A DNA stretch of 64,000 nt from Phyto melanocephala (Eukaryota; Arthropoda; Insecta; Diptera; Rhinophoridae). Shown piece after piece: positions 26,301 through 41,300 of the stretch (within the stretch, counting starts at the first letter, position 1; every line of letters begins with the position of its first letter). The translations under genes and the position numbers were made by a program. Location: contig OW799234.1 of assembly GCA_941918925.1 (NCBI GenBank), forward strand, positions 44,980,412 to 45,044,411, given 5' to 3'. The notes under the pieces are model-generated. The model did no database searches. It had not been told where the DNA came from and saw only the letters and a program-made list of their open reading frames with translations.

Positions 26301-29300
26301 TTGAAGGATCACACTTTGTTATGAAGGGTCGTTCACAACAGTCATATTTCATTTTTTTTGTTAGTATTTTGGAACATGTGAATTTAGGACACCTTGTGAA
26401 TACAGTAACTATTACATGGAATATTGACGCCATCAACCGTTGCACTGAAACTCTGCGTATGAGTGTTGTGTAAATATAAAACATTAAATATAACTCATAC
26501 GCTCAGTATTTCGTTCATTTGGGTGTTAATGACAAAACAGAATGAAACTTGATTATTTTTTAAAACGTTCTCTATTCTAGAATCGTTTATAGAAAACCCT
26601 CTATATAAAGCCTGTATTTATAGAAATTTTTGGAAACATCTTTTAAAGTTTTTTATTTTTTATTTTTAACGAAACAAACCGGTAAAAAAAAATTTCCCAT
26701 TCATCAAAAATTGTAAATTGTATTTACAATTTTCAGTCAGGTGTCGAGAAAATTTATACAATATTGAGCTATTCATATTTTCGTTAACCGTTCTAACTTA
26801 AGGTTAATCGATTAGATAGTAAAACAAAAACTATACACTCAGAAAAAAATTTACTACCAAAGATACATATATACATGATATACATGAGATAATGATGAAA
26901 AATTATATTTGTTTTGAAGGCGCAACAATATGTGAGTTTTGCTTAATTTATATGTTAACCCATCAAAGTTTTATTTAAAATACATTTTTATGTTTAGTTC
27001 ATCTTTTGTTACGTTATTTCAACAATTTTCAACGTTTAAGGGAAACTGAATTTAAAATTACTCTTAAAAGAACTAAAGTAATAAAATATAAATACGTTCA
27101 AGAAAATGGAAACTGAAATAATAATAATAATAGTTACTAATCAATAAAAGTTTATAACCAGTGTATTGTTGGCAGTGTTCAATATAAGAGAGGAGCCAAA
27201 GGAGGGAGATTATTAAGAAACATTTAGAGGTATGTGATAAGAAAGGTACAATTTTTAAAAAACTATTTATATTTAAGTGATTTGCTTCAGAAAAATTATA
27301 AAAATAAGTAAAAAACATGCTGTAATCAATATTTCTAAATGAGATTCTACAATAAGGTGCTTTTCGTTTTTCAGCGTGAAAGAATTAAATTGTGGTGTTT
27401 GATTAAAAAAATACTTTGCAAATATAATGCTTAGTGATATTTTAATAGTGATGGAAGTAATTTGCTGAGTGAAACAGTTTTTTCTTTTGCTTATAGAGAA
27501 GAAATGGCTGTTTTTTTATTTATAAATTACATTATTTGAGATGTAAAGTTGAATTATTTTTAATATATTTTAATCTAGATAAGAAATTTGAAAGCAAAGA
27601 TGCTCTTCTCTGGTTTTAGCTGAAATTAATTTTTTTTATTTGTTTGGTCAACTGTGTGACATTTATCGAGGCTTACTTGTTTTAGAGAATAAGCCAAGAG
27701 AGATCAACACTTTTAAATTGGAAAACATTAATTTTTTCGCTTACTAGGGGCGTAGTTGCCTACTAAGAAACTGCTGTTTGTTATTATTTTCATTATTACG
27801 GAAATTGAATAACAATTGAGTGATTTTTTTAAATCAATCTAACTCTCTTTTTTAATCACAAAGAAACAATCACGATAAAGATATGATTATGCTGGGGCAT
27901 AATCTTGTATTTTAGATAAACTATTTTCTGTGGAAGTATAAACTTTAAACGTAAAACCTAGACGATATATAAGACTGTCTGTGATGCGTTATTTGAGGCT
28001 GGTATGGGTAATTCCAGCACCTTAAAGCAATAGCCTGCAATAAATTTTGTTATTCCTGATAATATTCGTAATCTAAAAATATATGTAATATATGTAATAC
28101 ACGCAACGTGTTTTAACTATTCGTGTAATTCATGTTGGCCGTGAACATTTTCGTGCGTATATTTTTTACAACTTCCGATATTTTTGATTTAATGCATCGA
28201 TGAATTCGATTCAATTTTTAGCAAAGATCAGTGTTTAACGGTGCTTTATTGAACTCACCTGCGTTCCCTCAACACCGAGTTACGTGAAGATCATCCAAAA
28301 TCGGTTGTTATTCCGATAACTATTGACGTTGTGTTTAATATGGCGAGTTTTAGACAACCCTATGTGTTAGTGGTGTCAGCATACATTAAATATTGAGTAA
28401 ATATTTTTTAGAAAAAAATATCCCACATCGTATCAATTGCTTGCAAGTAATGTTAAAAACAAACTACAATTGCCCTGCTTTGAAACATTAGTATGGCATC
28501 ATGACTGGTGATAAATCAGGGATCTACGCGTTTCATTCCGAAATTTAATAGCGGTCAACTGTATCGATCTGTCAAGATGAGCAAAACTTTACAAAAGCCA
28601 TTCGGGCTAGAAGCAAATGAAAAAACTTGACCTGCCTCAAATGTACAATTGGTGAAAGGTAGAACGGTGACTTCTGAATGGTATACAACCATTTATTTGT
28701 CAAAAGTCTTTAGTGAAATAAGAAAAACCAACCATCAAAGAAGGATCATTGTCCACCACGTCAATGAGAGTTCACGCACATTGGCTCAGACAAACCCAAA
28801 AGACAACTCTCGTATTAGGTATACATTTTTAATTTGTTTTGTATTTATTACTAACAGTCTTCTGATATTGTGTGTATAATAACAGTCGCTGTATCTCTTG
28901 CCATGTAGAAGGGAATTTATCATTTCTGTGCACTTAATTGTTGAACCTTATAGTGTAAACAAGATCTAAGTTTTTCGGTTTTGCTTAGAAAATGTTGAAT
29001 TTTGTGGCAATTGAGCGTCAGAAACAGAACGTTTTGCTTTATTTCTCTTATTTGAAACAATTATTCACCAAAGATTATAGTGAATGTGTTTGATCAATTC
29101 TAACGTTCAGAAGTGGTGTTTTTAATGCGAAAGGCAATGATTGCCCTGTCTGGTCAAAGAAGTTCAAAGACTAAAAACGTTACAAGAGCTTGAAAATTCA
29201 TTGGAAGCTAATTGGTGCAATTTAAAAATGTTTGCAAGCTGCTGGATTTATCCAAAAGCAGGGAAATTAGATACTAAACGAATAATAGCCGAGAGACTTT

Positions 29301-32300
29301 ATGTAATGATTTTGTGTAATGCTGCTTGTGTAAGAAATCGAATGTAATTCATAGCCAACCAGCTGAAGAGACACCAAAGCCTAATATGATTTGTATTAAC
29401 TGATGTGACCCAAAGTTTCATACCATCACAGGGAATATCGATTGAATACATCTGGTTTTCCTGGCTCGAGCATTGGCGGAAAACGATAAGTATGAAATTG
29501 AAACATGACATTATGACAATGCTCGGTCATATGTTGCTTTATCTTCTACAAATAATTTAAAGAGGAGTTGGAAAGTTTTGCGTTACTCGCCTTCGCCTTA
29601 TAGTTCAGACGTTATCTCGTCCAATTACTATTTATGTCGATCCATTCAAAATCCTCTATCCGATATTGGCTTGATTTGTTTTTGGCTTTAAGATATCATC
29701 AGTTCTTTTGGGACAAAGACCATATGTTACCAGAAAGATCGGAAAGCGTTATATTTATCTTACAATGGCCAATACCATGAGTGAATAAATATATGTTTTA
29801 GAAATTTTTTAAAATGAAAACTAAAAATTTGAACAAATCCCAATATAAATTAACATGTTAATTTAAATTTTAAAATCAAGTCAAATGATTCTGACAAATA
29901 GTTTCGAAGAATATTTCCTTGTATTTACATATTTTTATTGTGTAGGTAGTTAATGATTTCAATCATTTTTGTTGCATGGCAAAACAACTTTTTGTGTTGC
30001 AACAACCATTTCATCTCAATCACTGTTTCTTTTTTTCTTGAATAAAAGAACCGTATTTAAGCGACAGAAAAAAGCCAAAACTAAAATGCAATTCGAATTT
30101 GATTTTAATATGCATAGAAAATAAATATCTTTTTTTTTTTTTTACAAATATTTAAGCAAAAATTAATAAAGACATAAACAAAATTTTCTTCGTCAAATGC
30201 AACTAATTAGAAAAAGTTTAAATTTATCTTTTTTAAGAGGTTTCAATAGTACAATTACTTAATCAAATTTTGTAAGAGGAAATTACATTTTTCTTACTTC
30301 AATAAAGATTCTTTTATGATATTTTTTGTAATAAATATTAAGAAATTATTATATTTAATTGTTTGTTTTATTTTTGCTTTTTTTTTTTTTTTAATTCTTA
30401 CTTACAGTTAAGGTTTGCTGATGATTTATATGGACTGTAAATTGCCTTGCGGTGTTATTTGAACTGATATAGTGGTTGTAGGTGTAATGGTATTGTATAA
30501 CTGGTGGAGTTAGCTGGTGGTTGTTTGCAGTTTAATTTCAAATATTTTTATTTTTATTTTTTTATTTTAAATAACAGAAAGGATTCAAATGTTTTGGTAG
30601 TGGTGAAATATTGGTTGGTAGTTTTTGTTGTGGTTGTGGCAGTTTTGGTGATTGGGTGTACATTCAACAGTTCAAGCATGTTGTTAAGTTAAAGGTAGTT
30701 TTTTTTTTTTGTTATTAGTATTTTAAACAGAATGAAGTTGTTGTAGTAAAGTATGTGTATAGAGTTAATTGCCATTCAAAAATTTTGTTGTTGAATTATT
30801 TAATTGGTTGATTGATGTTTGAGTTATTAAGATGATAATTTTTTTTTTCACAATTTTTGTATTGGTTGTATTGTTTTGAAAATATTAGTGTTTTTTTTTT
30901 TTTTTTTGATTCAAAACAATTTGTTGTTTAAAATATGGTGTTCAAGATGTTAGTGTAACTCGTGTTGTGTTTTGTTTGTTAATGTGTGTTAATTGTATAT
31001 CACAGATAGAAACATATAGAAGTAGTCACATAAAGATCACGTGATTTTAAGTAATAGATAATACATTTTGTATGATTTTGTTGTTGTCATAGTTGCAGTT
31101 GAGAAACATATTGTGTTTGTAGTTGTAATAGAATTGTCGTATTTTTTGGTTTATTTTTTTTTATTGAAAATATTTCAATGTTTGTGATTAAAAAAATATA
31201 ATTGAAAAAGAGTTAAGTGTTAAAAATGATATTCTTTATTAAAAAGGTGGCTTAGTAAAAACGGGAATTTGGCATAATGTGGGATTTTTTTGAAAGTGTT
31301 ATCTTTTAGTGATGTCTTGTTAGTGATTAGAAAATTAAATGAACCAAAAAATGTTAAAAAGCACAATAGAACAGAACAGAATAGAAACCCAAAATATATA
31401 TTTAAAAAATATTATTTTTTATTGTGTGAAATTATATAGACAAGAAATCCTTCTTTAGATGGGTTCACATTTTTTTAAATTAATATTCGTTTTTTGTTTA
31501 ATCTCATCAATTTTTAACTACTTTATAAGGGGAAAAGACAGATGCTTAAAATTAAATGTTAACTGATGTTTTGATATTTGAGCATTCCATGTTAATGTTA
31601 AATAAAAAATTTGAAAATTTTTTGTTAACAAAATTAATTACAGTATTTTATTTATAAAGAAACTCAACATTTAGAGACATTCTAAAAGCAGTTTTATATT
31701 ATAAATAATAACTTGAAGAAGAAAAACAAATGTTTCTTTTATTATTTTGATTTTTTTTTTCAATGTTAATATTTCTTTATGTTAAATAAAATGTTGTTGT
31801 ATTGCTTAACTGATAAATTATAAAACACATCAAGATTTGTTAGCTGTTGTTGGTAAAACCTATGAGAATTTCCAAAAGTATCAGTAACCATTTTGGGTGG
31901 TGCAACACTTTAAGATCTTTATTGTAAATTGAAATTTTTATTTATTTTATATTGTTTCTTGCATGAATGCTGAAATTGTTTAATGCCACTTAATCATTTA
32001 CTATGATAGAAATAAGTTTCATACATATGTGATAAAATTGGCTACTAACTACACGTGTGTTCAGAGGTTTAGTTTTGCAATTCTAAGCCCAATAAGATTT
32101 TTCAGTTTAGCATAACTTTTTTTATACAAATTTTTACTAGCACAATCACACAGTTATTTCTGTTAATAACTTGCTCAACATATTTAGCTAAAATATAGGA
32201 ATTCTTGTCATTCGCTTGCCTTTAAATAATCTAATTGCTACAATTTCAATTAATTTTTAAATCGAATTTTTTAACCGTCCAAATAACAGTATTAAAAAAT

Positions 32301-35300
32301 TCTAATTAACAGATTTTCCATCTATACTAAGTAATATAACAAAGAGATAATGTGTGTTTGTATGCTATGAGTTTTCAACGTAACAACTGATTAAATTTCT
32401 AAAATTTTTTTCCTTCAACTTTCTAGGTCTATTCTCCGAAGGAACATAGGTTTTTTGTTTGTTTTATATTTAAGGTGGGCGTGGTACCTCCTATTCAAAT
32501 TGAACACATTTTGTAACATATGTTGAGAACTAAAGCAGCTATTCTCTTCAAACTTTCTACGAGTTACTATGACAACAATTTTTTTTGTTCGAGAAAAAAA
32601 AAACGATTGGGATCGGTGCATGGGCAAAAACACATTTGATGTCATTTATAACTGTAACTGTAAACGAAATTTAGTTGAAACTTTGTACGAGCAATTTTTG
32701 ACGGCAATTTCCTTATTACAACCAAAAATGGTTACGAACGGAGCAGAGGTAGTTTTATTCACCCACGAGTGAAATATTTTCTGTCACAATTACAAAATAC
32801 CTAACGAATGGTGATAACAAATATGTTTTAATTTAATTAAAAAGCTGTGAAATCAATGGATGAAATCTATAATAGAATAAAAACTATAAAAAGGTGTAAT
32901 GCACATACATACACACCACTATGCACTTTAAATACATTTTCTACTAATATAATATATGTAAATGTTAGGATGTTTCGATGTTTGTTGCTCAATCTCGCGA
33001 AAAAGGCTGAACGGATCTAAATGAAATTTGGCACACAGATAGAAAACAACCCAGACTTACACATATGTGACCAAATGCTTCTATCCTAGGTTTCGAGTGT
33101 CCGAAATTTACAACGTCCAACGTCGTCTGTAGAAGTTTTTTTCCCTAAATATTTGCATTCATTTCTATTCCACTAATGAATGTTTGTATGTTAAAATGTT
33201 TTAATATTTTCACCTAATCACTGAAAAATTACTAAAAGGATTTAAATGAAATTTGCCATACTGATATATAACAACTTTTATACACGCAAAGAAAAAATAT
33301 GGTTGTGGTAACCATAATCGAAGAGAAACATACTATGATTGAAGTGTATGATTATGTTTAAAATAATAATGGTTACCAGTTATCATTATTATGTTTAATT
33401 TATTTTTATTTTTTATATGACTACAATTGAAATCGACAATCTTTGCTTTTTTACGGCAAATTACTGTTATTTGCTGTAACATACACATGTTGATTGTACT
33501 TACCATTTTAATAGCAATTTTTTTTACCAATATTTTTTACATTTTCTCGTTTATTTTTAATTTTTCTTTAATTTCTCAAAATTCTTGTTCCTTTTTTTGA
33601 CATCTCAAACTTTTAAAATAATAAAAATTTATTCAGCAAGAAGAAGAACAGTTGAAATCAAATTATTATTAAAAAAAATTATAGCTTGATTAGTTTGTAA
33701 TCATACTGTTGTCTAACCTATTATTTAATGATTATTTGTAATTTTTAACGCTTTTAATTAAATCATTTTGTTTTTGTCAAATTAATTTTTTTAAATCATA
33801 CTATTTTTAAATAAAAACCATTTTGAATTTTTTACAAAAAGTAATCATTAAATGATACAATTCAAACAAATGCTTGATTATTGTGACAAAATATATGATG
33901 AAATGAAACAAAAATAACTATTACTTGTTTTCGAAAACCAAATATTGTTTTAGAAAAAATAATATGACCGTCGTGATCATGTCGAACCATGGTTTTTCTT
34001 TGCGTGTAGTTTCATAAAGGGACTATCTTTTGTGCCTATAAATAAATACGCAGTCAAAGTCACGGGTACAGGCTAGCATTAAATAAACGCATAATTATTA
34101 ATTTTTTAATTAATTTTAAAATTAATTGTTTCACTTCATTTTCATTAATGATCGCCTTCTGTCCATACTACCGTCATGGCAGAAATTATCGTAATTTTGT
34201 TGACACAATTTCATATTATAAAAACAAATGAGAATTTCAGCACTTCATTCTCATGTAAAAAAAAAAAAAAAGAAAAAATTTATAAATACTTCAGGCTGAG
34301 AGAATACGTTAAAATTTACACTCAAAATTAGTTACTGCAGATATCCTCATAGATTTTTACCTTTTTAATAAACTAAAATATAAATAGACATGTTAATATG
34401 AAAATAATGGAAAAAATACACCGAAAATAATTAAGAATAAATCACATCACATTTAATTATTTGTTAGTTCATAGAAATAAAGACAACAATAAATAATGCA
34501 ATTTTAGAAATTTGGGAAGTGTTTTTCGCATGTTTTCGATTTTCAATTAAAAAATGGATAATTGTACAACAGCTAGAGACAAGGTGCATCCCACATGGTC
34601 ACTACATAAGACGTTACATAAATATGACTAAAATTGTTTAGTGTGTTGGACACAATATTATTAGATTGATTATCAACAAAATTCTGTAAGTTTGTCAGCG
34701 AAGTTGATAATGAAAATTCGTTTTTATATATAAAGTGTGATATAAAAAAAAGGGTATTCTAAGATTTTTGCATTCTACGCCTCTCTTAATAAAAAAGTAT
34801 TAATGTTGCGAGTTGGAGAGCATAAAGCGTAAGATATCTTGATGTCTAGAATGTGAGAATTAGTTTTGGTTTTGCGGCAATAGAACAACTTAAGTGATTT
34901 TGGATGCCGTGGATAATAAATTATATATTTTTTTTGTTTTCAATTCTATCGATGTATATTTTTGAATTTCTTTGTTTCTATTTTTCCAAAAAATATTTTT
35001 CAAAATAAGGCAAGAATTTTGCAATAAAGTTTAAAATTAATGCCAACCAAAGTGCCGTCTCTCAACTTGTGTTATTTTATGAACAAACAAGCATCTCATG
35101 TAACTTGAAATGCAAAATATATGGGTAGAATACGCCGCTGATACGAGAACATGTAAACTTCTAACTTCAAAGCGTGAAACTGAGCAAGAATAAAAATTAA
35201 TTTAAAGTCTTTGATTCTTTATACCAGAAACTAATTAAGTCGTTTGTGGTGGGCGGGTGACCAGTGTGACAGACAATATAAAGCTAAATTATTTCGCATC

Positions 35301-38300
35301 TATGAGGCATTCTCTGAAACATCACTGATTTGATTTCCAATATTGCAGACTAGAAACATTTATTACCAAAAAGCGCTTCTTGAACAGCATAGCTGGCGTT
35401 AAACTGCTTTAAAGAAAGCTTAATATTTGTATGCGATGTCTTAATTAGTGGTTTTCTTTCTTGCAATTTTTGAGCGCTAAATTCATCCCTACGAGAAGCT
35501 GCTTGCTAACGCCTTTTTCTTGCGAAACTGCTGTTCAAATAAATTTTTCTTCCTCTGTTTCATGCCGTAATAAGCAGAACAGGAGTGATATTTTAAACGT
35601 TTTGTATGCATGTATGACTTGCGAATAAGGGTTGTCAACTTCAAAAAAAAGTTTTGTAGATTTTCATACAATCCTGTCATATTTTAAAATTTTAAATGTG
35701 ATCACAGTGGTGCCACAAAAAAAAAAAATAAAAAAATTACGCTCAACGAACAGCCAATACAACTATAAAATAAGAATATATGAATGTTGGAAACCCTGTT
35801 GAGATCACCTTATTGGATGCACCTTGTCCAAAGTGAAGCTAATTTTTCATTTACTGAAACAGATTCTGAGCGTATTCTTGCAAATTGTATTTTGCAATTG
35901 AAATTTCACATAATTAGATTTAAGTTGGTTTTAATTAAATCAATAAATTTATTTCATTAATAACAATGATTCTTTTAATTAATTGCTTATACTCAGAATA
36001 TGTTTCGAATTGTTTTTAAATATATATGCGTATGTAAATTATTAAGAGTGAACAGAAAGAGAGAGAGAGAGATAGATAGATTGACTGAGAGAAACGGAGT
36101 GTATTAAAGTGTTTTGTACTTACATCGTGCTGTTGTTGTTGAGTTGAGAATAGAGTACGTGTTGATATTTAATTGGTGTTTTGTTAATGATGACAAATAT
36201 ATATTAATTTTTTAACAATTGACAAATAATGTAGTTGTATCAAAATTTTGATGAGATGATTTAATTTATTTTGATTTATAGAAAATTTTGGAAACATTTG
36301 TTAGTAACAGATTGACATTTTTAAAAAGTTTTGTTTTACAACAGATTTGTTTTGATTGAATATTTTTATGATGTTTTTTTTTATATTTTTTTTTATATTT
36401 TTATTTTATGAATATGTATGTATTTGTTATTGTTTTTTTTTCAGTGTATTATATTTGTATTTTATATTTGGTTTAAAAAGGAACAATTTGATTGTTTTGT
36501 TTTTATATGGTTTTTGAGTTTGGAGAAGATTGAGTTGCAGGTGTATGTATATATATTATTTGTTTAAATAAATTTGTATAGGTAAATAGATAGAGTGTTT
36601 ATGTAGTTGTATATAAAGTTTATTGTTGTTTGTCATATGTTGCATACAGATTCAGGGTGTTTTGTTTTAATTAATATTTTATTAGAAATTGTTTGATTTT
36701 TTTTAAAATTGTGGTGTTGGTGTTTTTTTTTTGGTGGTTTTTGGTAGTGGTAGCAATGTTTTCAATTTTGTTTGGTGTTGTTTTTGATTTTTTTTTTTTT
36801 TTTTTTTAATTTGTTTTTGACCCCATTTTCGTAATTGGTTAACAGTTTTTGAATTCATTTAGATTTTTTTCGGAACACATAAACAAATTATGAAAAAAAG
36901 GAAATTAAAAAAAAGAAATATATGAGATTAATTGTATTCAATGACTTATGATTAAAAAGCGTATAATATAAGTATTATATTTATAATAAAAGATATGCAT
37001 ATAAAGTTATTTAAGTAACAATAATTAACATATTCATAATAATAGTAACGTTAGTAATAATTTAATATTATTTATGGCAATATTTCTATATATTTTTTAT
37101 TGGTTTTGGTTAACACTAAGTAATGATATGTAAATTAAGATATTAAGTAATACCTTTATTTAAACTAAAACCTATTCATGTACCTACGATTTACTAAAGC
37201 TTTAAGTTAAAAATTGATTCTTAATCTGCTGTTATTTGCAATGATGCTCATAAAAAATATTTATTTATTTATTTATTGTTTCTTTCGTTAAAGTTAATAA
37301 CCCCTTAGTTAAACAAAATATGTATAATGTAGTTAATAAATGGATAATATATTCATTCCAAAAAATTTAACAAAAAAAATTTCTTTCATTTGTATATTTA
37401 AAATAAAGCATTGCACAGTCTTCCTTTTGCATAAAATTAAACTCTTAGCCCAGGTAGAAAAAATTGATTTTTTTTTTGGACGTTTATAAATGTGTGTTAA
37501 TATTGGTTTCTCCTAAATTTTATTAAACATTACGTAGGCAAATAAATCAAATACTTAAAATAGCGGGATAATAAAAGTTTCTAAATATTTACCCCGAATT
37601 CCATCCATAAGGCATCTACTATACTGCCCAATACTGTGATCAAATCAAAGATATTCCAAGGATCTTTAAAGAAATTCTAAAAGAAAATTGCATTCAAATA
37701 TTAATAAATATAATGAAATATATTTGAATTAAAAAAATAAATTGATGTCTGGAATTTGCAATGCTTTTTCTAAGGGAGCTTCTGCTTTTGTTTTCTTTCT
37801 TTTTTTTTTTTTTTTTGTAACTACCTACCGTAATGCCATATGCTGCAAATTTTAAAATTGTTTCCGATAAAAAGAACATGGTAAAAACCAGATTCATGTT
37901 GGCTAAAATCTCACTGTGCAAAGGTGGGGCATCATGAAACTATAAATTTAGATTTGATTTGATAAACGTGAAAGGAGTATAAAAACAAAAAAAGGTAAAA
38001 TGCCAGATTTTTTTATTTAATTTTTTAAGAAAATTTTGGTTGAAATAGAATTTGGATTTAATTAATGCATTTGAAGAAACAAAAAAAAAAAATAATAAAA
38101 TAATATAAAGGTAGGTATTAAAATTATAATGTATAAAGTGTAGGTGTGTACTGTTATCAAAAATCTCCGTTTTTTAATAGTACATGCATGCATTGGATGT
38201 ATAATTAAGGCGTTCAACTAAAAAACCTAAAGTTGGAAATTTCTACTTAATAAAAATTGTTTTCTTTGTACATTAATTATAGCAATTTTAATGTAGAAAC

Positions 38301-41300
38301 TAAGTAAGGGAAACTGTCCGTATTGTCGATTTACAGGACAAAATTATTTAAACCGGGAGTGGTATATAAAGTTAAACCTTTTTTCCACTATACTTGTCAA
38401 TTTTAAAATGGCATTTGCTATTAAAATTAGATTAAAATAATTTCTTAATAGCAGATAGATCTCACGTTTTTGCGCATCACTTTAGCTTCCCTGATCCTTA
38501 CCATTTCCAGTTTTTAATAGAAAGTTGTTATCATATTTAGCTTGTAATGAGTTTAAACCGATAGCAATTCCCATGCTCTGATTTGATCGGTCTTTCGCCC
38601 GCAAATTCAAATTGATATCGTAGTCAATCAAAGAGAATTTTAAGCTCATAACATAGCCTAGCAGATATTCCATGAAATATATTTTTTTTTTATATGGGAG
38701 GCACCACGCCGTTTGATTCGTTCCCTTTCAATTTTTTAAAGAGCTGTAAAATTTGCAATTAAATTAGAAGAAATTGGACGGATACGATCCGAACGTTGTC
38801 CAATTTTAGATAAACTAAGAAAGTAAGAGTAAAAGTTAGCGTGGTCAATTGTTCTTCCCGTAAAAACTAAAGATGAGTTCTGACAAACATTTGAGAAAAA
38901 CAAACTGTGAAATCGATACAGCTGTCGCTAGGAGTTGTGAATACCAGCGAACGACTTAAGAGTTTCATTTATATACATTACGGTATAGCTCCACCCCTTA
39001 TCAAGAGCTTTCACTCTCTATGTTACAACCCCATTCAGATATGTCCGGTATCGTCCGCATAACACTTAGAATATTTTAAATATTAGAGGGGCATTTTAAC
39101 AAACTCCAGCCCCTGTAGCGCCGCTCCTGAGAAAGAACTTCTCAAAAACTCAAGAGCTTTCACCCGATATATCACAACTCCATTCAAGTATGTCCTAAAT
39201 GGTCCACATAACACATAGAATATGTTTAATACCTGAGAGGCACTTAGTGGTACCAGGTCATGTTTTGGGGGCAAAGGCTGTTGTAACTCTGTTTGACTTA
39301 CAATAACAACAATTATGTACACAATATAAATTTTGAAGAACAACATTCGCTTTCTTGTGTGATATTTAACTTGTTTTTATTATTTACCGTTCTTTAGTTT
39401 TGGCGCCATATGTCAGCTGTTTAGCCAAAAACTTGCATTTTTTAAAACTTTGACTGACGAACAGCCTGGGTTAACGTCGTTTAAACGAGCTCAAATTCCA
39501 AAAAAATACCTAATCAGTATACGGCTTTGATTGAAACCAACTGCTGGGTAGTAGCTTAGTTTTAAACAATGCATTATTGATTGTTTTGTGACCATTCCGG
39601 TATTAAAATTCTGCCGATGTTCACTTTTGCTCTTTGATTTGTGGTTGCCATCTTGGATTTGACATTTTTCAATGGTATACTGTATTCTACTAACTAAACC
39701 TTTTATATTATAGCCATATAAAGAGGATTAGAAAATAGTATGAAAGTAGCTTGATTTGGAATTTTTTAAATTGTATTCAATTGTATAATTGATTTGACAT
39801 TTGTCTTGAACTAAATACATTTAAGAAGGAAATTATCGAGGCAGTTTATTTAAGTGCAAGCATAATGTTTGTAAGTTGTAGAAGAATTGAAATATATTAA
39901 ATAAACTTGGGCTGTCTTACCTTTATCTTATCAGAGTATATTTCGAATTTGCTGTCATAAAATACCGGGTTTTCTCCAAATAATTTCGAAACAGTGAAGT
40001 AAGAATTCATTTTTCATTAAAATTTCTCTATTGCACAGCAAACAGATATTGTAAAAATTACAAACGTAATGATACCGCTATGTACATATGACCTTATTAA
40101 TTGTGGGTTATTTTCATGAAAATAATTTAACATTTTCCCCCTCTTTATATATCGACTTTTCTTTTTGCTTGAAGATTGCACTTAATGCACCAACTTATTT
40201 TACTTCTATAGGTTTGCTGTACTGTACGGCGCGGAAATTTTATGAATGTTGCTCAATATTATCATAACACTAGAAAATTAAAATGACACGCCCACCTCCC
40301 ATATAAAGCATTTTCTTAAATCAAGTACGAATTTAGCTTGCGGGTTTATTGCAGTTGGGTAAATAGTTTTTATTTAAATGCATATTTTTTTTAATGGCTG
40401 CCAAAACTTTTTCTTATAATAAAAGCTATATATACCCTTGGCAATGGATTGAGCCTTTAAAACAACCTTATAATTCTACTTCCGTCAGTTCTATATTTCA
40501 AGCTTCATTTTAAAAATTTAAAGGGTAAAAATAAAATATTAATTAAAAAATCTAAAAGATTTTTTTAGTGTTAATAGAAGGAATTTGTTAAGTTGGCCTT
40601 GTTAGTTAAAATTTGTAGTAATTCAGCGGATTAAATGTGTCACCCGCCCAAATACTAAAATTTGATTTGTAAATTTGGTCAATTTAGTAAAATGTTGAAA
40701 TACAATATGCAATATGGTTGCATATACAACACATTTACAATAATTGTAAAAATGAAAAGTGCCACGCCCATTTAAATTATATGTTATCCACTTTCATTTA
40801 CCCGATTACCATGAAATTCTTCACAAACAGGTTATGTAATATTTTATGTTTTTTTTTACAAATTAAATTAGAACTTGGAAATTAGAAAACTATAAAAAAA
40901 GAAAGTATCACGACGACAAAAATGTCATATCATTTAAAAAGAATCTAGACATCGAGCGTTACGAAATTTTGTACTTTGCTCTTCAGTTTTCGTCGTAAAA
41001 CAATATCTTGGTAAGAAAAAATTGACCAGTATCACTTCTGTTGTAGCAATTATTTGGCTTCCTTTTGAAACTTAATATACGAAAATTAATCAATGGTAAA
41101 TTAGAGAAATTAATATGCATATGATAGCATGTATTGCTGTCAACATATCCGTCCCTTATCAAGTTGTAGTTATTTGATTTGCTTTTTATGCCATTTACAT
41201 AAAGCACAGTTTTTGCATAACGAATTTGTATCAATATTATTGATTCAACATGCATTACTTTGTCCCTGTTTTGTTATTCACATAAGCTCTGCGTGTGGGT

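Larger units (their letters stand above)
17328..37592 (-). other. cac intron (IVS3 exon to IVS4-S5 exon), about 20.3 kb
   Basis: The largest intron in the window. It contains a hAT remnant (18362-19426), a CATA microsatellite (about 21757-21863), a BED/hAT-like fragment (about 25711-26090), two mariner fossils (about 28195-29790), a composite repeat with a nested MITE (32965-34085), a TIR element (34578-35828) and TG-rich domains (about 23040-23130, 30400-31300, 36120-36830). The rest, including 19430-21750 and 21900-25700, is AT-rich with no supportable gene. Confidence 0.8.

Noticed and set aside
26179..26484. Overlapping open frames of 101 and 64 codons on opposite strands
   Set aside because: No recognisable domain in either.
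17328..37592. A second IVS4 exon or a microexon in the IVS3-S4 loop
   Set aside because: No IVS4-like sequence was seen in the intron, and the flanking exons join in frame without one. A very short microexon cannot be excluded by eye.
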